Shown one piece after another: positions 1 through 10,911 of a stretch of DNA of 64,000 nt (position 1 is the stretch's first letter; each line of letters starts with the position of its first letter). The stretch comes from Oscheius onirici (Eukaryota; Nematoda; Chromadorea; Rhabditida; Rhabditidae). A program made the translations under genes and the position numbers. The DNA is taken from the NCBI GenBank assembly GCA_932521025.1, contig OW051472.1:8060001-8124000 (forward strand), in the 5' to 3' direction. The notes below the pieces were generated by a model that saw nothing but the letters and a program-made list of their open reading frames with translations, made no database searches and was not told the origin of the DNA.

Positions 1-1500
1 CTGGGTTTGGTCCGGGTCCTGGATTGGGTCCTGGTCCTGGGTTTGGTCCGGGTCCTGGATTGGGTCCTGGGTTTGGTCCTGGTCATGGATTGGGTCCTGG
101 GTTTGGTCCTGGTCCTGGATTGGGTCCTGGGTTTGGTCCTGGTCCTGGATTGGGTCCTGGGTTTGGTCCTGGTCCTGGATTGGGTCCTGGGTTTGGTCCG
201 GGTCCTGGATTGGGTCCTGGGTTTGGTCCTGGTCCTGGATTGGGTCCTGGGTTTGGTCCTGGTTCTGGGTTTGGTCCGGGTCCTGGGTTTGGTCCGGGTC
301 CTGGATTGGGTCCTGGGTTTGGTCCTGGTCCTGGATTGGGTCCTGGGTTTGGTCCGGGTCCTGGATTGGGTCCTGGGTTTGGTCCGGGTCCTGGATTGGG
401 TCCTGGGTTTGGTCCGGGTCCTGGATTGGGTCCTGGGTTTGGTCCTGGTCCTGGATTGGGTCCTGGGTTTGGTCCGGGTCCTGGATTGGGTCCTGGTCCT
501 GGGTTTGGTCCGGGTCCTGGATTGGGTCCTGGGTTTGGTCCTGGTCCTGGATTGGGTCCTGGGTTTGGTCCTGGTTCTGGGTTTGGTCCGGGTCCTGGGT
601 TTGGTCCGGGTCCTGGATTGGGTCCTGGGTTTGGTCCTGGTCCTGGATTGGGTCCTGGGTTTGGTCCGGGTCCTGGATTGGGTCCTGGGTTTGGTCCTGG
701 TCCTGGATTGGGTCCTGGGTTTGGTCCGGGTCCTGGATTGGGTCCTGGGTTTGGTCCGGGTCCTGGATTGGGTCCTGGTCCTGGGTTTGGTCCGGGTCCT
801 GGATTGGGTCCTGGGTTTGGTCCGGGTCCTGGATTGGGTCCTGGGTTTGGTCCTGGTCCTGGATTGGGTCCTGGGTTTGGTCCGGGTCCTGGATTGGGTC
901 CTGGTCCTGGGTTTGGTCCGGGTCCTGGATTGGGTCCTGGGTTTGGTCCTGGTCCTGGATTGGGTCCTGGGTTTGGTCCGGGTCCTGGATTGGGTCCTGG
1001 GTTTGGTCCTGGTCCTGGATTGGGTCCTGGGTTTGGTCCTGGTTCTGGGTTTGGTCCGGGTCCTGGATTGGGTCCTGGGTTTGGTCCTGGTCCTGGATTG
1101 GGTCCTGGGTTTGGTCCTGGTCCTGGATTGGGTCCTGGGTTTGGTCCTGGTTCTGGGTTTGGTCCGGGTCCTGGATTGGGTCCTGGGTTTGGTCCTGGTC
1201 CTGGATTGGGTCCTGGGTTTGGTCCGGGTCCTGGATTGGGTCCTGGGTTTGGTCCTGGTCCTGGATTGGGTCCTGGGTTTGGTCCTGGTTCTGGGTTTGG
1301 TCCGGGTCCTGGATTGGGTCCTGGGTTTGGTCCTGGTCCTGGATTGGGTCCTGGGTTTGGTCCTGGTCCTGGATTGGGTCCTGGGTTTGGTCCTGGTCCT
1401 GGATTGGGTCCTGGGTTTGGTCCTGGTCCTGGATTGGGTCCTGGGTTTGGTCCTGGTCCTGGATTGGGTCCTGGGTTTGGTCCGGGTCTTGGATTGGGTC
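1..1500. repeat. 30-bp coding minisatellite (PNPG repeat)
   Basis: About fifty copies of a 30-bp unit whose plus-strand core is GGTCCTGGATTGGGTCC. Some units are lengthened or shortened by 6-12 bp, and one position alternates between cct and ccg. Length changes stay in multiples of three, so the minus-strand reading (Pro-Asn-Pro-Gly type) is never broken. The array continues off the left edge, so its true length is unknown. Confidence 0.95.
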
Positions 1501-3924
1501 CAGGCTTGCCAGTTGTTTCAGGTCCCGTGGGATTGGGTCCAGGCTGCTCAGTTACAGATCCAGGTGGACCTGTAGGTCCGGGAGGTCCTGTAGGATTGGG
1601 ATTAGGTCCAGGCTTCTTAGTAATTTCAAGTCCAGGCGATCCAGTAGCATCTGGTTCTGAAGATCCTTTGGTCGGACCCTGGTTTACTTCATCTTCCGAT
1701 ATTTTCGTGGTATCAGAACTTGGCCCTAGAGGTTTAGTAGGCTTTGTCTCTTCATTGTTTCCACCATTACCAGATCCGCTATTTATGGCCGTATTTTCTC
1801 CAGTTCCTACTTCCTCTTCTGATCCAGGCTTTTCAGTTTTCCCAGGAGCTACCGTATTCTTTAAGGGTCTTTTAGTCGCACTCTTCTCTTCTCCAACTAT
1901 CGGAATCTGTGGCTCTCCCTTGGTTGTTTCCTCTCCAGTTGGAATCTTGTCTACTCCTTCAGGAGGTCCCACTGGCTTAGGAAGACACAGGGTATTGATC
2001 AGTTCAGGAATGGATTTAGCCGCACACTCGGAATAGTTCTTCGGAAGCTCCTTTACGATCAAAATGTGCTTTTCGTAGTTAAATTCACAGTAGTAGTACT
2101 TTTCTCCATCTTTGTAGTACGCTGTAAGTGAAATGAACGTGTCCTTAAAAGCGCAAGACTCCGGCTTCCAGTACGGTACTACTCCAACTTCGATGATTTT
2201 GTACGAGCAAGTGTAGACTCCGTCTACGAAGGTATAAGTCTTCTTGTAGTGAGTAATGTTTCCCTTGTCGTCGGTACATCCCTCTCCCACCTAAACTTCC
2301 GTCAAACACAGATTTCTCGGAAACTTACATAGGTAGGTCCAGTTCCAGCTGTCGGACAGAAGTAGCCATGGTCGGCGCAATAGAAAGTCTCACCAATTGT
2401 GAATCTTTTGCCTTTGGCCCAGCAACCTGTCTTCACCAGTTGTCCCTTATCACACTTGTAGATTGTTGTGTTGTACGTGTCAAACAGCTCCTGTCCATGC
2501 AAGTAGACCTTTCCTCCGACTTTGCACGAGGCATCTGTGTAAACATTAGCTACATACCTATACTCTAATAGAAGCCCACCCCATTATGTAAGATACGTAT
2601 TCAAGTTTTTTGGGGGCAAGACACCATTTTTCAGCTTTTTGGTGTTCTGCAAAGTTATAGAGAACGTCAGTGGCTACAACTTTGCAGAACATTTCAAAGT
2701 CAGCAAATGACGTCTTGACCCCAAAAAAACGTGAATACGTAATTGCGTATCTTACGTAAGGGGGGCGAGCTTCTATTAGAGCTTTTTACGGGTCTTGAAA
2801 CTAACCAATAGCATTGATGCTTTCGACAAAGAGAGAGTCTGCGGCTGCCAATTGACAAGAGTACGTTTTCTGTCCGATTGTGACCATCTCGCCACACGCG
2901 ATACTGGCTTCTTGCCCCACATCGCATCCGACAGGAGTCAAGGCGATTATGTTACTGCTCTTGGTACAGCGGTAATTGACGTAATATTTTATCGTCTTTC
3001 CATTTTCGTTCAGTGACTTTTCCTCTTGGTAGATGGAATCCAGACGGACGTATTTTCCATTGGACAGTCTACATCCCTTGGCGGTTGCAGCAAAGTAGAC
3101 AATCTTCTTGCCGTCCTGAACGCAATTTTCAGACGAACCGTCAGTCAGTCCTCTCTTTTCAGACACTTTCATGTCATCGCCCTTCTGTGATCGACAACCT
3201 AAACTCATAAGTGACAAACATATATTTTTGAGCTTACCAATTGGTTGGAAAATGTACTCTCCATTGGTTTTGTTACAGACGTAGATGACTCCTCGGATGA
3301 CTGAACTGTTTCCAGCCGGAATGATCTCATTATTGTTATTGGGAGCACATCCTTTGGCTACTTTGTTTCCACTACTGCCAATCTGAACAATATTTCGTTA
3401 CCAATATCTTTTTAAATCCGAATTTTTATAAAAACTTACTTCGAAGTAGACATTGGCGACAATTGTAGATGTGGGACTCTTTCCCGGAGTGAAGATTTCT
3501 CGGCGAATGGTCTGAATGTGCTGTTTCATAAATATACTTCTTCTCCTTACATATGGACTGATTCTAGTACAAAGGAGGATAGTTCCGTCCTTGAGAGTCT
3601 TGTTCTCTCCCGGCTTGATCAGATTGTTTTCGTCGTCTGTACAAGCGACCTCCGAAGGAATCGGAATCTTTTCATCCGAATCCACACACTCGAATCTAAA
3701 ACACATGATAAATTTTCTCGAGACATCCTACTTTTTATTTCCAGGCTCCTGTACGGTCGACTTCAGTTTGAAGCTGACATCCGTACCATTGTTCAACATT
3801 TGTGTACATCCCTGGAAGACAAACTGTCCATCGATGCAGTCTTTGTAAGCCGAGAGTGTGTACTGTTTTTCTTCATTTTTACAGGCAGTGAAGACTGTTG
3901 TCACCAGAGACAATAACAGGAACT
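1..3924 (-). CDS. Secreted cysteine-rich protein with a PNPG repeat tail (partial)
   Basis: Multi-exon gene on the minus strand; its 3' end is off the left edge. The first exon I can recognise starts at 3924 after a TTCAG acceptor and encodes a hydrophobic stretch (EFLLLSLVTTVFTAC), so it is probably the rest of a signal peptide whose ATG lies in an unfound upstream exon. Further exons lie near 3706-3440, 3400-3235, 3200-2800, 2550-2327 and 2290 downwards. They encode short modules with spaced cysteines, for example CTDDENNLIKPGENKTL and CTDDKGNITHYKKTYTF, each followed by a Tyr/Thr-x-Cys. These loosely resemble the fibronectin-type-I-like modules of nematode secreted proteins, but I cannot place the family. 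After a Pro/Thr/Glu/Ser-rich linker (about 2000-1500) the protein becomes a long PNPGPNPGPG repeat. The intron between about 2560 and 2800 holds a foldback element. Function unknown; an extracellular matrix or surface role is an inference. Confidence 0.6.
2563..2781. mobile_element. 219-bp foldback element in an intron
   Basis: Inverted repeat whose outer 13 bases, CTCTAATAGAAGC at 2563-2575, are matched by the reverse complement at 2769-2781. Similarity continues inwards through TAAGATACG and the GTTTTTTGGGG block to a core with TTCTGCAAAGTT and its complement at about 2644-2690. No coding capacity, so it is a MITE-type element. It lies wholly in an intron of the cysteine-rich gene. I could not define a clean target-site duplication. 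Confidence 0.8.
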
Positions 3925-4770
3925 CTGAATATCCAACAGTTAGAGAAGGACAGCTACAGTACCCTGTGTCGACCGCATGGTGTCGTGGGGGTCCGCTCTC
4001 AAATGCGAGCTTTTCTAGCGCCAGTCCCTCAGAATTCGCAGTCTTAAACGTGGGATATGGGCAGTAAAAACAATCTGAGAGCCCTACGTAGGCTGGTTTA
4101 TCATGGCTCAACTATGGCTCAAACTACAGTACTTCAGAACTTTTGAAACGTCACATGCAAGTCTTTGTGTCGTAACAAATACCCATCGTTTTTTTTACTT
4201 GAACACCATAAGCAGATATTACAATCTTCCTGTTCAGTGTGTTTGAATCGGAAGTTCAAAAAAGAGAGTTCACCTTTTCGTGATCACTTCTATAGCTTCA
4301 TGTTTGCGATGTTAGGCTTGAATGGTATGCACGCTCGTCAGAACGTCTGGCGAATGGGACCATCTTCGTGGACTATACCACGCATGATGGACTTTCTTTC
4401 TAGTCCGGCATTTTACCCATTCTGATCATGATGAGAGATGACTAGGTGACTTTTTACTTGGATCCTCCTAAAAGACTTATCGTGCTATACTGAATTAATT
4501 AAAAGACCGCTCAAAGATTCAAAGAGTCTTTACGGAGCTTCCGTTACGATAAATCTTCTTTCAGTTCAACTGAATCCGGTCTCCCAAAAGGGAGAAGGTG
4601 AGTATAGCTCAGAACTACTGACTAACTCACAGTCGACAGATCAGTAGAAAAAAGGCTTTTAAAATAATTCAGTCAGAGTTCTTTATACCTCAAATTTATT
4701 ACACACGGGAATCACGAATCAATTTGTTTTCTTCATCATGGATTGACCTTCTATCTAAGGCATTCTTGTC
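3925..4770. other. No confident gene
   Basis: AT-rich spacer between two minus-strand secreted-protein genes. It probably holds the first exon and promoter of the left gene, but I could not identify the start codon. The short open frames here show no recognisable protein. Confidence 0.5.
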
Positions 4771-5613
4771 TCATTCCGTCTTCATTGAATCAGCATGGAA
4801 ATGAATCTGAAGACATACAAACGAGACTGGCAACTTACAACCAAGAACTCGTTCATCACGAAACACAAAACATATAATCTGCTGACTTACGCAGTGTGAA
4901 TGTGTTTTTGACCGGAAGTTGTCCTGGAACCTGTAACAGGTTTGACTGTAGGTTGGGTCTGAGCTTCTGGAAATCTGTTGTGACCAAAAATTTCGGTTCA
5001 ACTTACGAGGAAGAACAATTGGTTTGATCGGGACAGGCGGTGTTCCAGTGTTGTTAGCCACCAAATGATAGGCGCATTTCTTTCTCGTTACTGTGTTAAC
5101 AGGTAGCACCGGCGGTCGGGTGGGGTGCCAGTGTTGTTGGCTGCCAGACGAGGAGAACACTTCTTCTTGAGGATAGCTGTTTCTAAAAATTGTGTGAGTG
5201 AAAGTGTTTGAACTAACGTGGCAAAGAAGGGTTTGCTAGAAGAAATCGACTAAACGGAAATGGTTTAGCTATTGAAGGACTAGCAACCGGTTGAACTGGG
5301 ACAGATTTCACCGTCGGGACAGTTTCAGGCAGGTTGGTGGTTTCATTTGTCGGTGATTGTAGCGAAGGCTTTCGAAGAAAGTAAAAAAGTGAGCGAAATT
5401 GGCCGGAAAAAATAAGAAAGAATTGGGGCTCGATATGACACTTACTCGTTCCTGGAGCCAGAAGACTTTTTGGGAGAACCTGAGGTGCAGCAACAGGAGA
5501 CGGTTTTGTTGGGGCCTGCCCACTGCTGAACGCCACTAGGGCGCAAAGCCAGACTACTGAAATGTGAGAGTGGGATCAGACTCCAGACAAACTATACCTC
5601 TGGTCCAGTCCAT
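4771..5613 (-). CDS. Proline/threonine-rich secreted protein
   Basis: The start is the ATG at 5613. A 16-bp first exon (5613-5598) splices to 5556 and gives MDWTRVVWLCALVAFSSG, a good signal peptide, followed by APTKPSPVAAP. Downstream exons are rich in Pro, Thr and Ser (SPTNETTNLPETVPTV; VPIKPIVLPR) and the last ends with TGA at 4771-4773. A unit encoding KKC, four residues, then ANNTGTPP occurs twice (about 5100-5160 and 5040-5090), but the two copies lie in different frames, so the middle splice sites are uncertain. No known domain. A mucin-like or cuticle/matrix protein is a guess from composition only. Confidence 0.5.
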
Positions 5614-6002
5614 GAAAAGTACAGTATTTACTCAATGATCGGCTTATATGCCAGCCGGACCCTCTTGTTCCCATTTTAAAACGTGTGAAATTGCGACAGC
5701 GAAGAAGTAACTTTACGTAGTCCATGAAGAAACTACACAAATAAGCCATTTTCTTTACGGATTTGTTCGGGAAAAGTAAAGTTCCAGGGTGAATGTTAAT
5801 TAAGCCTTACCTAATTGACCGGGCACAATGTCATTTGAATTTGCCGCTTGCTTTCATGGTGATCGATTACGGTAGAAACCATTTTCGGCAGAGAAATTCT
5901 CTGGAGAATTTCTCAATTTTCTGCTTTTTGCACATATGCTCTTATCCATTTTCCTTTCTTTTTCATAAAAAGCAGCGCAGGATGTTATTTTCAGGTAATT
6001 AG
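5614..6002. other. Divergent promoter region
   Basis: 389 bp between the start of a minus-strand secreted-protein gene and a plus-strand gene. AT-rich, with no coding signal. It presumably holds promoters for both. Confidence 0.4.
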
Positions 6003-7398
6003 ATGTATACACCTCGAAAGAGGCTTTCTTTTGACAAGTTCGTGGACCAGAAGATTGAAGAACAGAAAAGAGGATGCTTCAATGGCCGTAAGCATGCAAT
6101 CATAGCAAAAACGCAGAATGATGCTGTAAGGTATCGTTTTCAACATTTTCCTCCACAAAAATGCTTTGTTTAGACGTCATCTTTCGTTTGCTGGTTGTTC
6201 CTCAGATGGCAGCGAGATCGAAGATGAGAAAACGCCTACCAATAAGCATAAGAAGGCAAAAAAGAGCAACAACTCGGCAGAAAAGTAATTGTAATCTACT
6301 AATTTTGTATTTATATTGTTTTAGATCAAGTTCGAACGAATCTGGCGTGTTTTCAACTCCTAGCTCATGTTCTTCTCCATTTACGCAAGCCTCCTATCGA
6401 ACCGTTGCAAACTACCGCTTTCGTCAATTGTCTCCTCCCAAGACTGATGTTTCGTCCGAAGACTCTGGTAAGTTTTATTTTTCTATCTGACCGTGAACTA
6501 TCAGACGACTCGCTACTCGCTCTCCCAGCCGAACAGACTCCGAAACGACCTCCGAACCATCGTCGTAAAGTAATGAAACGGTTAGTATTTGCTGCTAAGC
6601 AGTCAATCTAAATTTCAGAGCTCTTGCGGATTTGGGAATCGATCATAAAGGAAGTGCTGGAAAACAGCCCAGAAAAAATGCAAAACGAAAGCAGGTAGAG
6701 CTGATTAACTTTAATCAATCAAAAAAGTTTTTTTACAGAGCGATACAGATGACGGACCACAGCACAAGATGAGCGCGACACCGCTGCGTCGAAGAAGACC
6801 ACGCAAACATGCAGAAGTAGATCCGACACCTGCTAAAGATGAAGAAATGAAACCAGACGGTCAGGAACAATCGCTCAATTCTATTGAGGTAATTTTCATT
6901 AGAGTATCTCTCTAGTTCGTCTTACCCGTCCTTTAATGGACGGGTAAGACGAATTAGAGGCTATGAAACGAACTCTCATTATTCCTGTATCTGCAATGTC
7001 ATAGCACCCAAAATGAGGATGTGAAGTTGTGCTGGTTTTATGGGACGGCTAAGACTATCCAGAGTCACATATTCTCGTTCCTTCAGAATATCGAGGTAGA
7101 CTACAAGCTGAATATCGTCTTCGAAGAGCCGTTAGATGGTCGTCCCTGGTCCGGAGATGCTCCAAAAGACTGCCAGGTATTCAATCTGTTTTGTGACTAT
7201 ACTTTTATCCATCCTAGGAGGATAAACCGGAAGCTATTAAAAATGACACGATTATTACACAAGGTGCATGGCTAAAAAGACTAGGAATCAATTCCGATCT
7301 CGAAACGAACGGTGACATTAGTCAGTTTTTATTCCCTTTTTATTTTATTGTCTTTTTCAGGTGAAATGTCGTCCTGCGATGAAGAAAAAATGGAGTGA
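6003..7398 (+). CDS. Unknown basic, serine-rich nuclear-type protein
   Basis: Spliced model beginning MYTPRKRLSFDKFVDQKI at 6003. Exons join in phase through NDAVRRHLSFAGCSSDGSE, a Lys-rich run (NKHKKAKKSNN), a Ser-rich middle (VFSTPSSCSSPFTQ), basic clusters such as KRPPNHRRKVMKR and LRRRRPRKHAEV, and a C-terminal part (KLCWFYGTAKTIQSHIF, then WLKRLGINSDLE) ending TGA at 7396-7398. The basic clusters look like nuclear localisation signals, so a chromatin or RNA role is possible, but I do not recognise the family. One intron contains a near-perfect hairpin at 6912-6957. SEC22 follows on the same strand after 310 bp. Confidence 0.6.
6912..6957. repeat. 20-bp-arm hairpin in an intron
   Basis: Arms CTAGTTCGTCTTACCCGTCC (6912-6931) and its nearly exact reverse complement (6938-6957), separated by TTTAAT. 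One arm-like sequence, GTCGTCTTACCCGTTC, recurs near 58650. Probably a tiny dispersed repeat. Confidence 0.75.
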
Positions 7399-7708
7399 AA
7401 TGTCGTCATTTCCCCACCCTCTAGTCCTCCGCTTTTGCTGATGTGTCCTATTTCGCGTTGGAGCAGACATTTCACATTCGGCAAATCGTGCTGTCTCTCC
7501 GTCTTCATTCGTCCGGTTTCAATATAACTATACTCGTGTGAATATGTATTGTCTAATCAAATCCATCTCGTCTTTTCTCTCCGGAAAGAACAACTCACTT
7601 ATCGTTATCGTAGAATAAACCCCACTATTTTTGAACATTTGTCCTTTTTTAATGTTTTGCTCATGCAATATCATGTTTTGAATCTTCGTACTATTTTAAC
7701 ATTGCAGA

Positions 7709-8553
7709 ATGGAGTTAACATTAATTGCTCGTCTTCGAGATGGTCTCATTCTTGCCACTTCCATCGAAGGAGGAGATGGCGTAAGCAATCTGTTTGGAAC
7801 TTGGCAAAAAAAGTCGTTTCAGGGCGATTCGAACCTTGTAAAGTATTCAAACCAAGCCAAAATGCTCTTCAAAAAGCTCAACAACTCTTCTCCGGCTCGT
7901 CAATCCGTCGAAACGGGTCCCTACATGTTCCAGTATGTCGTTGTTTCTTATCAACATATTTTCTTTTGTAGCTACGTGATTAAAGACGCCATCTGCTGCC
8001 TCTGTCTCTGTGACCGGCACTTTCCTCGAAATCTCGCCTTTTCCTTCCTGGATGACATTGCTCAGGAATTTCTCAGCCAGAGTGGCTCGCAAATTGATAG
8101 AGCCGTTCGGCCGTATTCCTTCCTAGAATTCGGTGAGATTTCGCCTATTTTAGCGTTAATTTCAATTGAATTCAGATGAATACATTCAACAAGCTAAGAG
8201 AAAGTTTGCCGATCGTAGCAGATATGCTATGAACGCCGTTTCGAATGAGCTGCAAGATGTGACCAGAATCATGGTCAGTAACATCGAAGATGTCATTCAT
8301 CGTGGAGAGGCTCTCAACAGTTCGTTTTTACTCCCATTTTACGACAAAATCTGTTTAGTTTTGGAGTCGCGTGCAGCCGATCTGTCTGGTTTGAGTAAGA
8401 AGTACAGGGACGATGCCAAAGCTCTCAATCAGCGGTAAATTTTTATTTCTTTCGAAACTACCCATTTCTTACAGATCTCTCGTTTTCAAAGTTCTCGGCG
8501 CAGTTGGTATTTGTTCGATTATTTTCTTCCTTTGCCGATTCCTCCTCTTCTAA
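7709..8553 (+). CDS. SEC22: SEC22 vesicle-trafficking SNARE
   Basis: R-SNARE of ER-to-Golgi transport vesicles. Five exons, 7709-7932, 7972-8132, 8176-8319, 8359-8434 and 8475-8553, all join in phase. The protein of about 210 residues has an N-terminal longin domain (MELTLIARLRDGLILATS; ICCLCLCDRHFPRNLAFSFL), a SNARE helix (NELQDVTRIMVSNIEDVIHR, with the R-SNARE zero-layer Arg in LESRAADL downstream) and a C-terminal membrane anchor (VFKVLGAVGICSIIFFLC). Length and order match SEC22 throughout. A TTGCAG acceptor lies one base before the ATG. Introns are only 39-43 bp. The gene converges with the SET-domain gene. Confidence 0.95.
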
Positions 8554-8634
8554 GTCTATACCACCTTTTGAGCGCTATACTCGTTCTTTATTATGGTGAT
8601 GTTTTCCATTCACGAGGTAACTGTGATATATTTC

Positions 8635-8640
8635 AATAAA
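8635..8640 (+). terminator. SEC22 polyadenylation signal
   Basis: AATAAA 82 bp after the SEC22 stop codon, in the expected place for 3' end formation. Confidence 0.7.
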
Positions 8641-8768
8641 TGTAACATTGGGCTTCTTTTTTTTCTATTGCGCGTCTGACAAATCTGGATTTACAGTAAA
8701 CACTAGTAGTAGAACTTTATAACAGAAAGATACAATTTGAAAAAACCAATACGATCTTTAGTAGATGC

Positions 8769-9812
8769 CTATAAAATGAATGGATGCTTTCCATATTTTC
8801 TTCTTCTTACTGTCTTGGGTGCCGAGTAGGTCTTTTTTCGCCGTGACTCGGAATCTTTCTGCAGTTCGGCGGCGTAATTTGCTCCGTAGTACACTGAAAT
8901 TTAAATTTGCAGAGGCAATAAATAATGGCAAACTTAATATTTCTTCTCCTCTTTTGACTGGTCTGCTGATTCGGTAGTACACTGAGCCTTGATATTGGAA
9001 TGCGACGACATTTTGCTCATCTTCGACGTCGCTGTGGTTGACAAAGCGCATCCAATTCGAATAACGTGGATCGCTGCCGTCTACGAATACGGTTTTGTCT
9101 TTTGACCAGATTTCCCAGCAGTATCCGTCTACTTTTGCAAGGTCTGCATCTTCGATGAGCACTCCTTCGTATGGACCAAATACGAATCCTCTCTGAATAT
9201 TACGAATAACGTGACAAAATGACAAGACCTACAGGGATATGAATTGCAGCAAAAGCGCCTAATCCAGCCTTGGAGATTCTTGACATGCGTATTTGAATAA
9301 AAACAGGAGCTGACTTCTTGGCTATTTCTTCTCCGCCGGCAATCTGTGAAGTCTTTGACCAATCTGGGAACCAAAATAAAGGGTGTTCTTTACAGCAGCC
9401 GCTGTAGTATCGGTTGCACAGATCACAGACTGAAATTGGACGCATCAAAAAGCATAAAAGTTTACGTACGTATGCAGTCGTCGGATTCTGTTTTTTCGTC
9501 GGCAGAAGGTACTCCTAACTGCTGATATTCCTCTTCTAAAACGATTTTTAAACAGAATCAATCCCGCTAACCTGTGAAGACGTACAAGGCTGATGTGTTA
9601 TTGTATGAGAGTCGTTCGTTCGGGGTGTCAAAGGGAGCTTCTATCAGTTTTACTGACAATGGGGACACACCGATGGCAAGAAAATACTGAAATGTGTAAG
9701 TTACATAAACCAGTGAGGAAATGGAGCAAACCTTGTGTGTTGCTGGTTTATTCCTGGCGTCGCTGTCTTCGTCACCCTCATCGCCCAGGCCTGGGACTTT
9801 GAGGGAGGCCAT
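8769..9812 (-). CDS. PRDM9-type SET-domain histone methyltransferase
   Basis: Predicted histone-lysine methyltransferase. The model starts MASLKVPGLGDEGDEDSD at 9812 and ends at 8769-8771. A zinc-knuckle (CDLCNRYYSGCCKEH) precedes the SET domain, the arrangement found in PRDM9/PRDM7/PRDM11. SET motifs seen are FGPYEG, WMRFVNHSDVEDEQNVVAFQ and, after splicing to the last exon, YYGANYAAELQ, which matches the family's final WYG-x-x-Y block. No C2H2 zinc fingers follow; the protein ends in a basic tail (RRKKTYSAPKTVRRRK). It would correspond to the short nematode SET-17-like enzymes, which methylate histone H3 lysine 4. That substrate is family knowledge and is not shown here. Confidence 0.85.
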
Positions 9813-9931
9813 CCTGAAAAAGGCATTTTTTTTAATTCAAAAATCGAGTATAGGTATATTCTCGCACACTGAATTCAGCACGCAATCAGAAAAAAATCGT
9901 GGCAACCACTTACAACGTCTAAACAATTAAT

Positions 9932-10490
9932 ATGCTATGGTTTCTGTGGCGGACTCTGTGTTTGTTTGTCCGTGGACAAAATTTTGGTGTAGTGGTAAGC
10001 AACGCCTTAATATCGAGTCTTTTACCATCTATTGACACACTTATACAGTTCTCCAATATCTGGAAAAGTGTCCAACTGTTCTTTTCAGTTTGTTTCTGAG
10101 TCTCCTGCATTTTCGCTGTTCCTGAATATAGCGACAGAAAGTTTCATCTAAACTTTTACTTCATCGGTTTTTGCCACGAAAGCATTTTCTGATTTACTTT
10201 TGTTCTTGGTGCTAAATATGATATCAAACTGCCGAAAAATGAGAATTGAGCTTTTTTAGGTCGTCTCGAAGACGACGGTGACCTGGCTGGCCGTACAGGA
10301 ATCCGGAATTATGTACTGGTTCGAGCCAGATTTCCCTTTCTGCACATTGTAGTTTTTTGTTTCGTGTTTGCTTGCTGTATTGCGCTCTGCACTCTTACCG
10401 AAATTCTTCACAAACTAAAAAGTAGGAAATATGTTCGTTTCCGTTTCTTTTTTTTCTGCAACTCTTTTTCAAATTCACTTCTATTCTAAC
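9932..10490 (+). CDS. Small putative single-pass membrane protein
   Basis: Tentative spliced model. Exon 1 (from ATG 9932) encodes a signal-like MLWFLWRTLCLFVRG and ends at a GTGGTAAGC donor. The next exon, after CTTTTCAG near 10088, gives FVSESPAFSLFLNIATE. The third, after a TTTTTTAG acceptor near 10260, gives RLEDDGDLAGRTG and then the membrane segment FLHIVVFCFVFACCIALCTL. The exon phases agree. The 3' end is uncertain. Not recognised. Confidence 0.4.
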
Positions 10491-10513
10491 TCATCAATTA
10501 TAGGACCGAAGCA

Positions 10514-10890
10514 ATGCCGCCGAAAAAGAAGGTCAGTCTTATTCGTTTTTAGCAATATGCTTTTTTTCAGACTGTTGATATTGACAAATGTGGATACGGC
10601 CCGGCACCGAAAAGAGCAAAGTGGACGAAGAGTCCTCTACACGTAGGCTTTTTTTCTCATCGTTTTTAAAACCACAAAAAGTTACTTATTGTAAAAACAT
10701 TTCGCTGATTTTTTCTCTAATAAGCGGATTTGGAACAAAACAATCTATCTATATATTTGTTAGAGCTTGGTGCAACATAAATTATTCCGCAATGTTTTTA
10801 GGAGGAGGATGACCCCGCCACGAGCGTGTTAAAGATAGAAAACTTCATTCACCGTAACGACCCTCGTCTCTACATTCTCGAAAGCTTAAA
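10514..10890 (+). CDS. Unknown lysine-rich protein (5' exons only)
   Basis: Three exons in phase: MPPKKK (10514 on), then TVDIDKCGYGPAPKRAKW, then EEDDPATSVLKIENFIHRN continuing to ILESLK, with a GTAAGATC donor at 10891. The composition and clean splicing suggest a real gene. The following intron contains a retrotransposon remnant (10912 to about 12880), and I could not identify the remaining exons with confidence; candidates lie at 13095-13320 or 13932-14187. Not recognised. Confidence 0.45.
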
Positions 10891-10911
10891 GGTAAGATCT
10901 CGGTCAATCAG

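Noticed and set aside
7..2036. Very long plus-strand open frames (522 and 670 codons) over the minisatellite
   Set aside because: The repeat unit happens to lack stops in several frames on both strands. Only the minus-strand frame continues into cysteine-rich coding exons with good splice sites.
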